The position numbers were made by a program, and so were the translations under genes. A stretch of 64,000 nt of DNA, from NCBI GenBank assembly GCA_030549495.1, contig JAUIRK010000333.1:310001-374000 (forward strand), written 5' to 3'. Shown here piece after piece: positions 36,001-51,000 of the stretch (position 1 is the first letter of the stretch; each line of letters opens with the position of its first letter). The DNA comes from Nectonema munidae (Eukaryota; Nematomorpha; Nectonematoida; Nectonematidae). The notes under the pieces were generated by a model. The model did no database searches. It saw nothing but the letters and a program-made list of their open reading frames with translations, and was not told the origin of the DNA.

Positions 36001-39000
36001 ATCTAATGGGTATTTTTATAGAGCTATTTTGTACTTCTTGTATTATTTTCTGCACAAACCCTAGTCGCACAGACCTAGAGTATGGAATATCTAATTCGTA
36101 TAAATTTAAGGTTTGTAGCAAATTTTCTTACAAACATTTGAGAATTTCAATCTCTACTAAAAAGTGAAAATTTAAATTCACGCCTTCATACTTGTCAATT
36201 CCTAGACCCAAGTCATTAATGTATTTTCAAACAATTTACTTTAACTCAATACATGCGTATGTCGCAATACCTAATTTGCCGTTAAAGATAGATTTCATAT
36301 TAGAAAAGATGTTGCTCGCTTTTCTATGTTATTAATCTGATTTGGTAACTTTTACGCTATTAATATAATTTTTATTTTTAAGCGGCAAAGCGTCTCATTA
36401 CAAAGGAATCAATCCCTCTAACCAATTCCTTTGATATGAACCAGCCATTTTACCACTTGGCGAGATGAGAGGTTGACAAAAATCTGCTAGCTCGTCTGTC
36501 TTTCTTTGTAATAAATCAATCTCCTGTCTGTGACATTTTATAGTGAATCTGCGTTGTGATTTAGACTCAACTTTTTATCCTCTTAATTAGTCTGTATTCT
36601 GCAGATATACACACGTGATTCACTGGCAAACCAAATATAGTACTAATAATAAGATGATGATAACTCTGCCATTTTTAATTGCTAAAATTAGAAAGGTCGC
36701 CCCCGCCCCCTAGATGTGCGCTCCTGGGTCCTCTCAGTGATCTGATTTCTAAATCGGTTAGCTTATTTCCTCTCTTGAGAGCTGTGCTGATATTTGTGTA
36801 ATCGATTGTTGTCATGATTGTTTCAATTACTCTTCGCTCTCAAAGTGCATGTGTGATAAAAAAAATACGATCACATCCGAGATTAAGAAATTATACAGCC
36901 CTGCGTAAGAGCATTTGATTGGCTAAAGAAAGTGTCGTAGTGTGAATGTTATAATTATAGGAACATTTGAAAATTAGTTACAGCCAATAGTGTATCGGAG
37001 AGAAGGGTTGTGGGATAATCAAATGTCGAATAAACGAGGTGTGGTTGTATTACCAATAAGTATTCTAATGCAAGCTTTTCTATACGGTCTCAGAAGAGAG
37101 AGAGGGAGACATTTTTGGCATAGAAACACCATATACTCGACCAGTAACAAGAATTCAATTTCCTAAAGATTGTTTTTAGAGTGATTAAATACAATTTTCA
37201 CTTGGCTAGAGTATAGCATATCCATCAAAAAGCCTTTTTGTTACGAATAGGGTTATTTCAGAATTAGAACATCGAAATCTGAAAATGCATTTGTGAGCAT
37301 CGGTACCAATAACTGGCGAAAAGCAATAAGGAGGTATACATGGTTTTTTAAACATGCGATGCAATCATATCACCCTCTCTCTATGTCCCGAAAGGAAAGT
37401 AGAAAACAAATAAAATCAGGTGTAACTTGTGTGTAAATTATTCAATTTTGGATCCTATTTGGCAGTCTATTTTTGTCAAAAAATATAATTATTTGAACAT
37501 TTTCTGAACGCATAATGAAACCGCTCATTCATCGAACTGTAGTGAATGGCATTAATTTTTCAAGGTCTCCTAACTACAAACGATACTTTCAGAGAAATGC
37601 ATGACGAGTTTGTGAAAAGGTATAATCTCCAGATCATTTGTCTTCACCCTCGTGTGAAGAAATTTTTGTTCTAGCCGAAAGGGTAATTTAGGTGATTAGA
37701 GACGAAATAAAATATCCTGGAATGAAGTCAATCCTAATAGATGTATGCAAAATAATAGCAGACATAACGAATTAGAAATTTGTTTTATATTGTGACTTTA
37801 TCATAGAGGTGGCCAAACTACGCCCCACGGCACTCCAAAAGTTTTTGTAGGGCACGATGAGATACAGTTATTTAAACTCATTCACCCTTAGTTAAATATT
37901 ATTGGGAAAAAATAGATTGACAGGAGAATTTCAAATACTCAAATTATACGCTCATAATACCGATCCAACTACTTTAATCAAACTGGCTATTTTCCTACTC
38001 CTGTTTCAATATTCACAATTGAGTTAGTGTTTTAAATTTTGAAGATGAAGTTACTTTTATTTATGTTTATTATTTCAAGTTTGTAATAAATACGAATCTG
38101 GTAATTATTTTTAAAATAAGTTCGATAATTAACAACATTTTTCCATGATTACATTTTCTACAGATGTTTAAAAAAAATTTTCTTAAAAATTAAAATTTTG
38201 ATGAAGAAAATAAGTTGTTTTATTATTAGATGCTAAAAAGAATTTGAATCAATTAATCTTTCAATAAAATTAAATTTTAAACAAAAACAAATTATTTCAT
38301 TCTTTAGAACATTTGCCTTGCTTATTTTGAATATTTCCCATTTTTCTATACAATTTAAAAGCAACTTTCACGAAAAAGTTTGCACATCTCTGCTCTATCA
38401 TATATGAGCGATTCTTTCTCTCTTTTAGCTAGAAGGTAGAGATGCGTTAGTAGAAAATGTGTAAGGCATTCGCTCAGGACACGCATGATAGACCGAAATC
38501 GTCTTGGTGATGAGTATTGAAATCGACTTTCTCAACTCGAAATTAGTAAAATGTCAAACTCAAGATACACGTTGCATTGGAGGCGTGCTGAAATGGGTTA
38601 CGCGTAATTCAATAATGTTGGTGAATATAACAACGCCTAAAAACCGAAAATAGAGCTGCAAAGTGATCTTGCCATCTATATACTTTATAAAGTCGTTAAG
38701 AAGACAATTTCTTCCAAAAAAGATATATTTGCACCACCAAAAAAAGAAGATGATGAAAACAAATAATTTGGCATACAACTATCTAAAAATCAAGAAAGGA
38801 GGTGTGACCAGAATGAATTCATTCGAGAAGAATGTTTTTGTGACTGTCGAAATTTCGCCTATAAAATGCAAGTATCCTACAGCCAAATTTTGAAGGGTAA
38901 ATAATAAGACAGAAAACTAACGTTGAGTTTCTTGCGAAAATTCACATTCTTTTTTAAGATTTAGAGATTGCAGGAAGGAGTCAACGTGATACGCTGCTGA

Positions 39001-42000
39001 CTCTCTCTTTTCAGATTGAGGCATGCCGGTTGAAATGGGGGAATTCCGTTTTTCTAAGCCCACGCCACACTCTTCTTCTCCATCTAAACAAAAAGAACGT
39101 AACGTACATGCGTCTGCATAAATCAGAAGCAGAGCGTTTGAATATAAAACAAAGCAACATTCCTAAGCAACCGAACTAAAAGATTTTTAAAACTGGACTA
39201 AATACCTCATCATTTTTTTAATTCTATTTCTAAAAGCCTGTTAAAGAAAATACATTTTAATTTAGTATTTACAATAGGTTTCTAAATGGGGTTTCGGTGG
39301 AGCCACGGTGCTTGGGCAAAAAAATTGGGTCCATGAAGAATTTGAAAGAAAACCTCTTCCAAGAATGCATTATTACTCGCATGACGTGTTTTTGTTAATT
39401 TACTTCGCGCATCATGGCAATGGCATTGCTGAATAAATAATGACTTCGCTGTCATCAGAACTTTTATCCTGATTGATGTACTAAACTTTCTTTTTTTAAA
39501 TGCGAACCTTTTTGAAATAAAATCGAGGCACTACTTTAATTAAAGCGTTGGAAATTATGCAACGTGTGATTCATCTAAAACAGTGTTTCCCAAACTAGGG
39601 GTAAATTACGCCTAGGTGGTAATTTAACAATTTTTTGGGGGTAATAGAGGGTTCAGAGAAAAAGTTAATAATTCTCAAAATCATGAAAACATTGCGCTTT
39701 CTGGCGTTAGAATTAATGTCAAAATAGTCTTAGTATGTAATAGTATTTTCATTTAGTCACAAAATTTTTTGAAAGAGGTAACATGCTTACTGGGGCATGT
39801 TAAATTTGGGTAACAAGCTAAAAAAGTTTGGGCACCACTGATCTAAAACAACGAACACCACTTCTGGTAAAAAAAAGAAGTTCCCGTTTCTCTTCAGTTT
39901 TTGCTTAAAAATGTGACGTTAAAAAAATAAATTCTATAAATAAAAACGTTCAAAATTTTAACAGGCAAAAAAATATTGGGGAAACCCTCACTTATATATA
40001 ATTCCTTTTTCGAAAAACTTATACTACATGTGTTTTCAAGTATTGACTATTGTTCTAACATATGTTTAAAATATCTACACCAAACATATTAACATATGCA
40101 GAAGAATTATTAAAGATACAAGATTTGATTTATTTATAAAAATTCTTATCATCCTAATCTTTAATCTTATCCTTATTTTGCAAATGTTGTCGTTTTAATG
40201 ATCACTAAAATTGAAACAAAATTTCAAGTTTTAAGGCAGGTTAAATAATAACAGAGGTTGAAAAGCTTTCAAAGTGTTTGCATCGTTTCTACAAACTATT
40301 TTAAGGACTCTTAATTAAAATTAAATAAATTATTTAATAAAAATTTAAATAATTTGCACTGTATTTTGCTTATCTGATTCTTTCGTCACATGCCCCTTTC
40401 TGGCTAATTGTTCTACATCGTACTTTTTTGGCGAAGAGAGCTTAAACTACTGTAAAGTGTGTATAAGTAAAGCAATTCCAATTAATGAAAACCAAAAACG
40501 TCATCATTGAATGCTATATAAATTAGTCCGAGTATATTATCGGTATTCTGTTTTTTCGACATCCTATGGATGCTGAATAGGCGAATTTTGAGTCAAATGT
40601 ATATAAAAATGGATTCTTAAAATGTGGTAAATAGTGTGTGTCTACTATTTGTATTATGAACAAAATAAGCCATGTAAAAATCGGGTCTAGCAGTTTTTGC
40701 ACCAGGATTATTGGCCACAAGATCTTTGCCGTAGGACTAATCGCTAAAAAGAACTTTTAGCGAGAAGGAACCTTTAACACGGATAATTGGCGCCCATATA
40801 AGTATATATATATACATAAACTTCATTATTAATAGCTTTTTTGCTAGTTCATTAACTTATTTTTAACGGTCACTCTGAACTTTGCCATTTACATGGCAGT
40901 ATTCAAGCCCTTCTACAAAGTCGCATACAGGTAAACATAAGAGTGGAGTCGAAGTCAGTGGATTTTTGTGTTAAAATCTTGATGCTATTTTCGTCCACAC
41001 AATCGACATATCCTATGAAAAGAAAACATACCGGAAGTGTGAATCTAAAGTTGCAAGGCAAGAGTCCACACAATTTTAAAAAGTGGCGATTGTTAAGTTG
41101 AACGCGAAATGAGATTTTAATTTAATTTCAATTTATTAGGAATGAGGTGTCTTTGATCTACACTTTAGAGATTTTTCTAGCTGTCGAATAGCTAGCTTTT
41201 AACTTTGGCTCATTAATAACCCATTTAAGGCTAAGTAAAGCAGACGATATCTAAAAAACGCAGACGATTTATATTCAAAGTCATTGAAAAAAGCAGACGA
41301 CGATGAAAAATTACTTATGTTCCAAAATAGGAACATTGGCCGTAAATGGGTTAATGGCCTGGTGGAGAGGAAGGCGAAGATCCTTTGTTTAGTAATCTTT
41401 TTCATTTTCGTGCTCTCGCCACTTTTTTCTTATTGTATATATGTACAGTAGGGTGCTAGGAGCGTTCGTACCCGGACACTTGGTTACGGGACAGTTCGTT
41501 AATAGGACTCTTTGCTACCAGGACAATATGCTACCAATACTCATATATGCCTTTTTTTAGATTTGTTTTCAATTCATAATTTTGTTTTAAAATAAATAAT
41601 ATAAATAATAACAACAAAAACAACAACGAGGATAATAAAGAAAAAGTGAGGACTAAAAGCATTTATTATAAAATCATAAGAATATTTAAAGAAAATTTTC
41701 TTTAATATCAGTGCTATTTAGAGCTTCCGATTATGAGCGATGGCTCGAAGAAAATCCATTTTAAATTCAGGTTGATGGCGACTAATAATTTTAAAGATTC
41801 TCTGATCAGAGTCCTTATATTTTTTTTTCTTTGAAGGTAGGTTGCCGCAATTTACTTGTATGAATTTTATTTTTGCTAGTCCTTCCTCGTTTTTAAGGCA
41901 TAAATCAATTTCCATATGTTAGGATGTGAGTTTGAAACTGAAGTTCTAAGAGAGCTAAGAAAACCTTCCAAGTTGTTATTCGTCCTGGGCATTTCATTGA

Positions 42001-45000
42001 CTGTCCTTTCATACATATTCCACAACGGTATAGGAAACAGAGGATCTAATCATCTTCTCCTCGATCCCATTACATATCTGTAACGAAATGTCCGGGTATG
42101 AACGGTCTTAGTAACGAACTGTTCTGTAGCGAAATGTCCGGGTACGAACGGTCCGGCCACCATACAGTAGAACTCCTTTATTAAAGTCACCTGGAGGACA
42201 TAACTGCTCGACCTTAATAGAGTAGTGACATTTTAAAAAGTATCATAATAATCAGTAAATATATTGTAATTGTTCATAAATGCTATGACATTTAGAAACA
42301 CAAATTACAATTATATAAGAGCATGTTGATTTTACTTTCGTTTAAATCGCATTCTATTGAATCTTTTGAAATGCAAAGTAAAAAACGCAATAAATTCAAA
42401 TAATAATACGAATACCAAAACTATAATATCTTCAACTAGGAAACTATTTTTTTTATAAAAAAAAAAACGATCAATTAAAGTTTGCTTTGTAGTTAAACGC
42501 CCCGAGACAAGAGTTGGTTAAAAATCTTCTAGATTGCGTACCAGTTTATAGCCTTTAGAGTCTTCTTTTGAGTGCACATTTTTAAGCTGGCTTGTTAGAT
42601 TTAGAGTTTCAGAGATATCTTTGATCAAGCATTCTGATTCTTCAGGTTCACTATCTTCTTCATGCAAAATTTCGAACTCTTGTGAATTGACAACAGCAAG
42701 GAAGCATAGCATCGGTATTACTAAGAAGTTCAGAAACTGCTTTAATCAGTTCATCAAGTAGAACATCTTTTGCAGGATCGTCAATACTACCAAAAACACC
42801 AAAACCAGATCTTGCGAAGCAAGACTTTCCAGTTGAGGGTCTGATATCTTTCACAGAACTAGGTATGCTTTCGATTGCATTTATATTCACTTCAGCAAAA
42901 TGTTGATTTTTTTTGAATATTAGGATGGCAAAAGTACTTGAAAACTGGCAGAAATGTTTAGTATTGGACAAACGCAAGTCCAAAATATCAAGAAATGAAA
43001 AGACCCTATTTTAGATAGACATGAAGGAAATGCATGTTCTAGCCGCAAAAGACGAGGTGCATCAACATCTAACGATAATCTGAATGATCTCATGTAGAAA
43101 TGGTTTTAAAAGATGCGCGCGCAAAGCTGATCTATTAGTGGCCCTCAGATGCAAGAACGAGCTCTTCTCTAGGCTAAAGACCTGACTCTGTGTAATTTCA
43201 AGGCTTCAAACGGATCGTTGCGCAGATTTAAAGAGCGGCATAACATTTGTAGTGAAAGCGTTGTGTCCAACTGGAAAGACAAACTTCGAAACACCCTTAT
43301 TTTGGATTGAATTTAAAAGAGAGGATTTTAGAAGGTTTGACCTCTAAATATGCTTTAATAAATGCTCCAAAATTTTATGATATATAGCCTGTATCAAATA
43401 GACATTTATCTATTTATTAGTATTTTTCGTATATTTTTAATCCTGGAATTGTAGAAAAAACTACATCCAATTTTTATTAAATACTTTTTTAATAGTAAAA
43501 TTATTTTTTTAATAACAGGTAAAATATTATAGACAGAACTTTCGGTAATAAAGTTTTAACAAAAACATTTTTAATTTCCTTAATTTGAAATCATTTTAAC
43601 TTTTTGATTTTCGTTAATTTTTTTATATCCAAGGTTGAAAAAACTCACTTTTGGTTCAGTTTTCCACCAAAATTAGATGCTTTAATTTAATAATAATAAT
43701 AATAATTAACGTTTTAATATGTTCGGTCAATCGCCCAGAAGCTTCCCGCGTTAATTACATCGTTACTTTATATACAATGTATATATACTATTTCTGCCTT
43801 CTGATTTCCCATATAGATGCACTAATTTTATTTATTTAGCTTCAGTCCAAATCACAAAAATTTTGAGATAACAACTTCACACCGCACGTAAATATTGTTT
43901 TTTAGGACTGGTTAAATTTGTGATGCACAGGAATTCAGGGTGTGAATCAGAAGCAGGACATAACTTTATTACAGTGATTATTTATCCCTCTCCTAACTTT
44001 TTATAAAACAAAGGAAATAGATAATAAGAGAAGACTTTGAATTCAAAAATGAAAATTCTTACAGCTTCACTCTTATAACATGTCTCGATGAAGAGGATGT
44101 ATTCGATACAAAATTTATATAGCATATTTCAACGCATACTTTAAACATTGACTCGTATAACACCACAAAATGCTATTTCTAAGCTCATACCTTTTATTGG
44201 CTTCTCTTGTATGGAGTGCGAAGTGGTTTCCATTTTGTCAAAGACTTTTTCCATTGTTTTAGCGCCAGAATTCTGTTCAACAATGTCTTCCTCTGATTCT
44301 GAAGAGGTGGATTCAAAAATTGCTTTAAATATATCCACACTAGGCTTCTGATTAGGATTAATTGTATTTTGAAAACGATTCTATTTATTCATATAAAATT
44401 ACATTGTTATATATTTGTGTAAAATTATTCTTATCTTTGCAGAGTATTAAAATATTTTATATGCGAGAGCTAAAATTAAATATGACTTTTCTATTTTGAA
44501 TCGCAGTTAAATATTTTATGATAAATATAATGATATCAGTAGAGAGTTTACTTTATAATGTGAAGAAAAGGTATAAATAAGAGTTGAATGATTTGATTTG
44601 CAATTCAAAGTGGAAAACTTTAACAAAAAAGTAAAATAAGAGGATGTTTGAGTAGAAGCCAGAAGGGTTCAAATATACTAAAAATAGCAGAGCTAGTGAC
44701 ATTAGGTACTTATAGGTAAAAATATATTTTCAGAAACTAGAGATATAAAAAAAGATGTAAAAGGATTTTTAAAAAAGTCAATCTTACATTTTCGTCATCT
44801 TCAATTGAACTTTTGTTTTTTTCTTGATCTTGAAAATTTGACGTAGAAGCATTTTCATTGTTCGCTTAGAAATAAAATTAATGACTTTAAATTTTGTTAT
44901 ATTAGAAAAATCTAATAATTAACAAGCAATATATATACACTGTCAATATTCGTTATTATGACATTGACAACAATGCTTTTAAAATGTTAGTTCGGGTTAG

Positions 45001-48000
45001 CGAATATTTGCATTGAAGAAGTCATTTTTCCTTTTGTAAACTGAATTAGTATTATTTACATACGACAAATATTAAATTTATTTGATACTTTTTAGCAGGT
45101 TTAAAAATTATAATCAGGGAGAAAACGTTCAAAATTGATATAAAATTGGGAAATTTTTGTAAGATAAATCTAAATTTTAGTGTATTTTGCTATTTTCAGT
45201 TCAAAAATGTTAGTCACTGCTTTTACTAATTTGGAAAAACTATACAATATATATATTTTAGCAAAATAAGTGAAATTTCTTAAATATCCAAAAAATAATA
45301 CATTTATACTCCTTTCATTCTAAACAAAAAAAGTCGCATACTTGTCTGTCTCCGCTCGAAAAAATATATGTTAATGTCTTTTTTAAAGATGTGCAAAATT
45401 CCGAAATGCTTATTTCCAAGATCATTGCAGCATTCAAGAAAACGGATTAGAGAATTGATTTTTTGAAAAACTTGCTATTATTCTTAACTATTGACTTCTG
45501 TGTTTTTCTACGCTTTTTGCTTTTCAAAAAAAGGGGTTCAAAGTTTTATTATTTTTAAGCACTACAGTAATTTATCCAAGTTTCAAAACTTAACTAATTT
45601 CAAACTTTGAATCTTAATAAATCTCAACAACTTTAAATATATTTTTTGAAATTTGATTTCTGGATCCTAATAAACAAATTTTTACGGACTACTATTGTGA
45701 ATAAATCTTGGCAGTGTCCTAATCATCAATTAAATTAAATAAAAATAATTAATTATAAACTACTTTAATTAGGGAGAAAATATAAAAAGTAATGGACGTT
45801 GTGTATTTGGAATTAATAATATTAAAAATTTAGAAAATAGTACTGAAGAATAATTTTACTTAAATTATCAGAATACAGAGCTAAAATTTGAACTTGGGCG
45901 AATTAAAGTGCTTGAAAAAACATTGGATTATGTCAAAATCTCTTATCTGTTATTTTTTAAAGAAAGAAAATACTTAAAAAGTTAATAAGTCTGTCTTAAA
46001 AATCATAAATTCAGGAAAATTTTTAAGCGATCTTTGAATATTTTCCTTCAACGCGCATTTGATATCACCACTCTAATTTTAGTGAAAAAAGAGGCAGCAA
46101 TAAATCTATCAATAATGGGTGTCAATAAAATATTCTTTGTTCAAGTTTTATACGAAATCAAGTAAATGATGTCGGATTGTGTATGCGAATAGAAAGGGAG
46201 AATTATGTACAATATATTACTTTTTATAGGCTCCTTAAAAATATTAACTTTGGATTTGTTAAATACTTTTGCGTCGAATGAAGGAGGGAGCGTGCGCGTA
46301 ACTTCATCCTTGTGGCGGTTATCTTGTTTAAGATGAAGGCCGGCATTTTCAGGGCATGCGATATGAAATATACGATAAACCAGTTTATTCGGCAGCCATG
46401 AAGAAAGCGTTCTGGTAGCGCATCCAAATGCTTTGTTTTTAACAGCTTCTAATAACTTTTTCTTATGTTCCTAGTTTAAATAACATTCATTTTTAAATAA
46501 AACCTTTGCCATCATCGTAAACAATATAAAATTATAAGCAAAAAATTCGAAAACCATGGCAATAAAGACGAGCTTAAAATTCAACAACTGAACAAAAGAA
46601 ACCTTCTCGGCACTAAAATACAGGTCAAGGAAAAATAATTTTTCCCATTGTGATTATGAAGACTAAAAATCCTTTTTACAATTTGAATGCCATCATTTTG
46701 AAATGAACCTTGTAAAAAATTAAACAATATTTGTGTTTCAAATTCTGTACACTACGACCCTGTTATAAGAAGCTTGTAATAGCGAACTTTATGGGCGTTC
46801 TGCTCGTTAGATAAGTAAAGTGATCGCAAGTATCAAACAATACAGAAATTGTTTAAGTATATTAATTTGTAACTGTAAAATTGAACGACTCCGTAATACT
46901 GCCAAGTCTAAATAAGTAAATGCCCAATATAAGTTAAAATTTTCAATTAAAATTTTTGGAAAAAAAAGAATTCAATTTTTTTCGATATTTTCATCAAATC
47001 ACGCTAAATAGGATTAATAAAATTGAAGATTTAATTTCCAATTTTCAAAAAAAATTGTAATTGAAAAATGTAAGCAAAAATGAAGGTTTAACAATTTTTC
47101 AAAAAAAAAAGAATTTTTGATCGGGTAATTTCACTTTGGATATTTTAAAAAATGACGATTAATTATAAAAATATGATATTTAGAATTATATTTTTTATTA
47201 ACCCTTTAGTTAGTTAGATTATTTAATTAATATTTAGTTCGTTAATCAGAAAGATAGATAAGTTAGTTAGTGGTAGTTAGGGGGATTATAAGTTATATAA
47301 TATGATTAGTTAATTAATTTGACAACTTTAATAAATAGGGAGTTGAAGTTAACACGATACATATTTACATACACGATACATATTTACATGGAAACCTAAT
47401 TTCAATCAATAATAAGACTTTAAGATTGGAGCGAACATTTCAAAGACCGGCATCATTAAGTACATCTTTATTATTAAAACCCTCATTGGTAAGTACTCTT
47501 TACTCTACACGAACTTCAGTTATCCATGATACCCATTTACTCTCAACAATCCATGCCTATTTCAGTACCTTGTAAATAATTGCTCTTTAACCTTTATGCG
47601 ACATGACCTCTTGAAACTATGCAGTGAATTGAGAACACGGTAGTATTTAGAAAACGCATTTTATTGCCGTATCTCATAATCATGAAAAATAGTTTGGATA
47701 ATTTTAGATTTATCAATATAATATTTGCAGGAAATGCATTCATTTACAGAGAGAGAACTTGCCATTGCTGTGTCGATATAATCAATTCGATGAGTGCATT
47801 AATATTTGAATCATTTGGAAGCCTAAACAGAAAGTAATTTTGTTGAGAGACATCATTGCCGATAAAGTACTTTCACAGCCGTTGAAGGAGACTGAACTAA
47901 CATGGTGAGTGTAGAACAAGACATCCTTCTTTTAGCTTTGACCCAAAAAGGAAGATTTTGAGATAAACTTACTGTCAAATAGGGTGACGTTGGCAGGAAC

Positions 48001-51000
48001 ATCAGAATCACTAATGACACTTTATTCGACTGAATAAGGTTTTGAAAGCAATATATCAAAAACTGTTGTCGCATCAATCCGCGAAACTAATTTTTTAACA
48101 GAGAAAACACAGGTTGAAATTTCTTGACAAAAGTTGGATCTATGTTCTCATAAGGTTTACGGAGTAGGAAGGCGGGAGAAATCTGACTTCTAATCCAAAT
48201 ACCCGCAAAATCCGAGTCCAACTGAAAAAGCTTAACATTTTAAAATATTCAATCCCGACTTTGACCAAAGAAGGAGCAGACATATGCTTACAAAAATTTT
48301 ACTTTGTCAAGGACTTATACACTCGGTAGTAGCAGATTTCAAGGAGGAATCAGAGTCTGTATCCAATAACATTTACGAGAACAAGTTGCAGTGAAATATT
48401 TCCTTGAGACTCGGCAACCCTGAACTTTATGTAACAATTCAAGATTAACTTGAATTGATCAATTAAAAAATAAACTTTAGAAAATAGGTTGACCATATAT
48501 CCTAGGTTTGCCACAAATAAATTACCTCACCCTTTTTCACGAGAAAACAGCATTCCAAAAACCTAGGATCTGTTGCGTTTTTTAGACAGGATTGGGGTCG
48601 ATTCTAGATGATTCTCCGATTTTTTTTCATTTTGATTTTCCATATCTAAATTTCTGATTTTGATTCTGTTTCTCAAAATATGATTATAATTCTCTTAGAA
48701 AAAACATGGCTAATCTAAATAATTACCCCTTTTATTTTAGACTATCATATATTTAACGTTTCTGAAAATAAAAACTCTATGTGAAAACGGAAATTTTCTA
48801 CATAAAAATACTCACTCAAAAAGCCATTACAACATTACTCTGACAATAAAATAATTATAACATGTTTCCATTGTCCTAAATAAAGTAAATCTATATTCAT
48901 TTCTAGTTTTCTAAAAAAAAACTTAAGAAAATATCCTTCATTTAATATAATCACGACAATTTTTTATCAAAGTAAAACAGAAAATATAACTAGTTGAGTA
49001 CGATGACGTCAATATAAACTATTTTTACTTAAATAAAGGAGAACAACATAAAACACAATCAGCGGCAAAAATGAAGTTATACTGTTAATAAATCAATTAA
49101 CATGATGTTCTTCTCTCCTTTCTCTAAATCTAAATTTTTAACTGCAAAATGTTTTCGTTTGAAATACTCGATCTTTTTGTCTTTTAGTTCTTTGTTAAAT
49201 GCTTCAAAAAATCGTAGGTTTCATGCTTCATCACTATATTATGTAGAGGAGTATCTTCCGCTATATAATACACTGTGGCTTGAGTAAAACTTGTGAAACC
49301 AACGATAGAGTTGGCAGTCATAGTAATATGTGAAGGAAAAGTAAATTTACCGTAGGTCTTTTTCAAGATAGTGTTAGAGGTGATGAGTTAAAGAGAAAGG
49401 GAGGAAGTTAATATGTTAGACCAGGGGTTCGCAACCTGGGGTTCGCGAACACTTGGGGGTTCGCTTCACTTTTTTCAAGGGGTACTTTATAAAGGTATCT
49501 GAAAAGTTTTTTAACATTTTTAACTGATATATTAGTGTGAAAAATCAAGATAAAAAAATAAAAAAATAATTAGGGGTTCGCCAAAGGCTAAAAATTTTAA
49601 AGGGGTACTTGGTGAAAAAAAGGTCTCTCCTCTGTGTTAGACTGTTAGAGGTACTGGAGGGATGGTGTGGCGATGGAGTGGTAGTTATTGATAACCTATT
49701 TAATGCTGTAAAGTCGTGATTGGAAATAAATGTGTTTTTGTTCAATTTACTTTTCCTTCACATATTACTTGAGAAAGCAATTTCAAGAAAACTTTTATCA
49801 TAGGTACGTTTTATCACCGACTCATTTATATGTGGCTTGAAAGCAGATAAAGTTATCTCAATCCTGGATATAGGGTGGTCGCTTTAGATCAATTTAAAAC
49901 GGTACCCGGACATTTGGCCGACAGACATCTTACCGAATGGGCATTTAGCCAACGTACATTTGGCCGAACAGACATTTCAGTCTTGGCCAACCCAAAAAAC
50001 GGTAACGATCACCAAATTTGCGAACGGAGGAATTGTTATTGAAATTAGCATCTTTGGAGTGTAGATGTCGTTCCAGCCACGTGAAGGCCTCGACATTTGG
50101 AACCTTTGTTATCCTTCATTTTCATCATTGCTTTCTCCACTTCATTTATTATTTCCATTTCTGACCATTCACTTTTAAGCATTACTTTTATCACCTCCCT
50201 CTTGTTTTCTTCGTTGAGCTTATATTTTCTTTCTCCAGTAGAATTCTACCATTTTATCTTTGATAATATCGATATTTCCAATCTCTTCTTTTTCTCTTTG
50301 TTTGGCCTTCGCTATTGTGTAAATACGTTTTCCTCCTTAATTTGTTTTCAATTCATTCTTGCGTTCCTTACTTCTTAGCTTCTTCCTTCCACAGCCATGT
50401 TTCTTTCTGTTTTTTTCAAGTGGTGATTAGTTCTTCTTAGTAATGCATATTCACTCACTTTTCTTAAAATTTGCTTAACGTTTTGTTATATTTCTCCGCC
50501 TTCATCAATTCCATTCCTTTTTTAATCTGTGTTTTCCACCATTTTTCTGAATTCCAATCTTACCACAGGTTCCTTCACTTTCCACGTCCTGTATCTTCCT
50601 ATTTTTTTTAGTATTTTCCTTCTTTTCTTTGTTAATCCAAAGTTAGTTAGCTAGTTGTATGTTTCTATAGAAATGGAGTAGTGTCTTATTTTTAAAAGAA
50701 TTCGTAATTTTTCCCCTAGCATAAATAAATTCTCTTTATGATAACAGATAGGTATATTCATATACATTATAAAAATAATAAATTTTAGTGTAGGAGGTGG
50801 CGAGTGATAACCAATAAGTATAGAATCATTAAATCATACAGCGTTTAAAAAAAAGTTGTTAAACTTGTTTTCCTGAACATTATACATGCACCTCTAAAGC
50901 AGCGATTTTTATATATTTCTTGCTGTTTACACTGATTTGAAAAACTAAGACTTTATACAATTTATGTAAAATTTAATATAATAAATTTTCGACTTGGTAA

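Noticed and set aside
35494-36735. Possible transposon from CAATGTAGCCAGGAATTTGG to GGCGGGGGCGACC-like complement
   Set aside because: The ends share only short blocks (CAGGA, GGGCGAC), no target duplication was found, and a GPATCH1-like MITE-bearing intron can produce such matches.
42518-42678. Taken at first as the GPATCH1-like last exon
   Set aside because: The exons at 35379 and 33049 fit the same phase, carry the expected basic tail, and end at a stop with a poly(A) signal. Kept only as a low-confidence alternative.
47850-48420. Broken protein-like frames
   Set aside because: No family could be named and no splice signals fit the surrounding gene.
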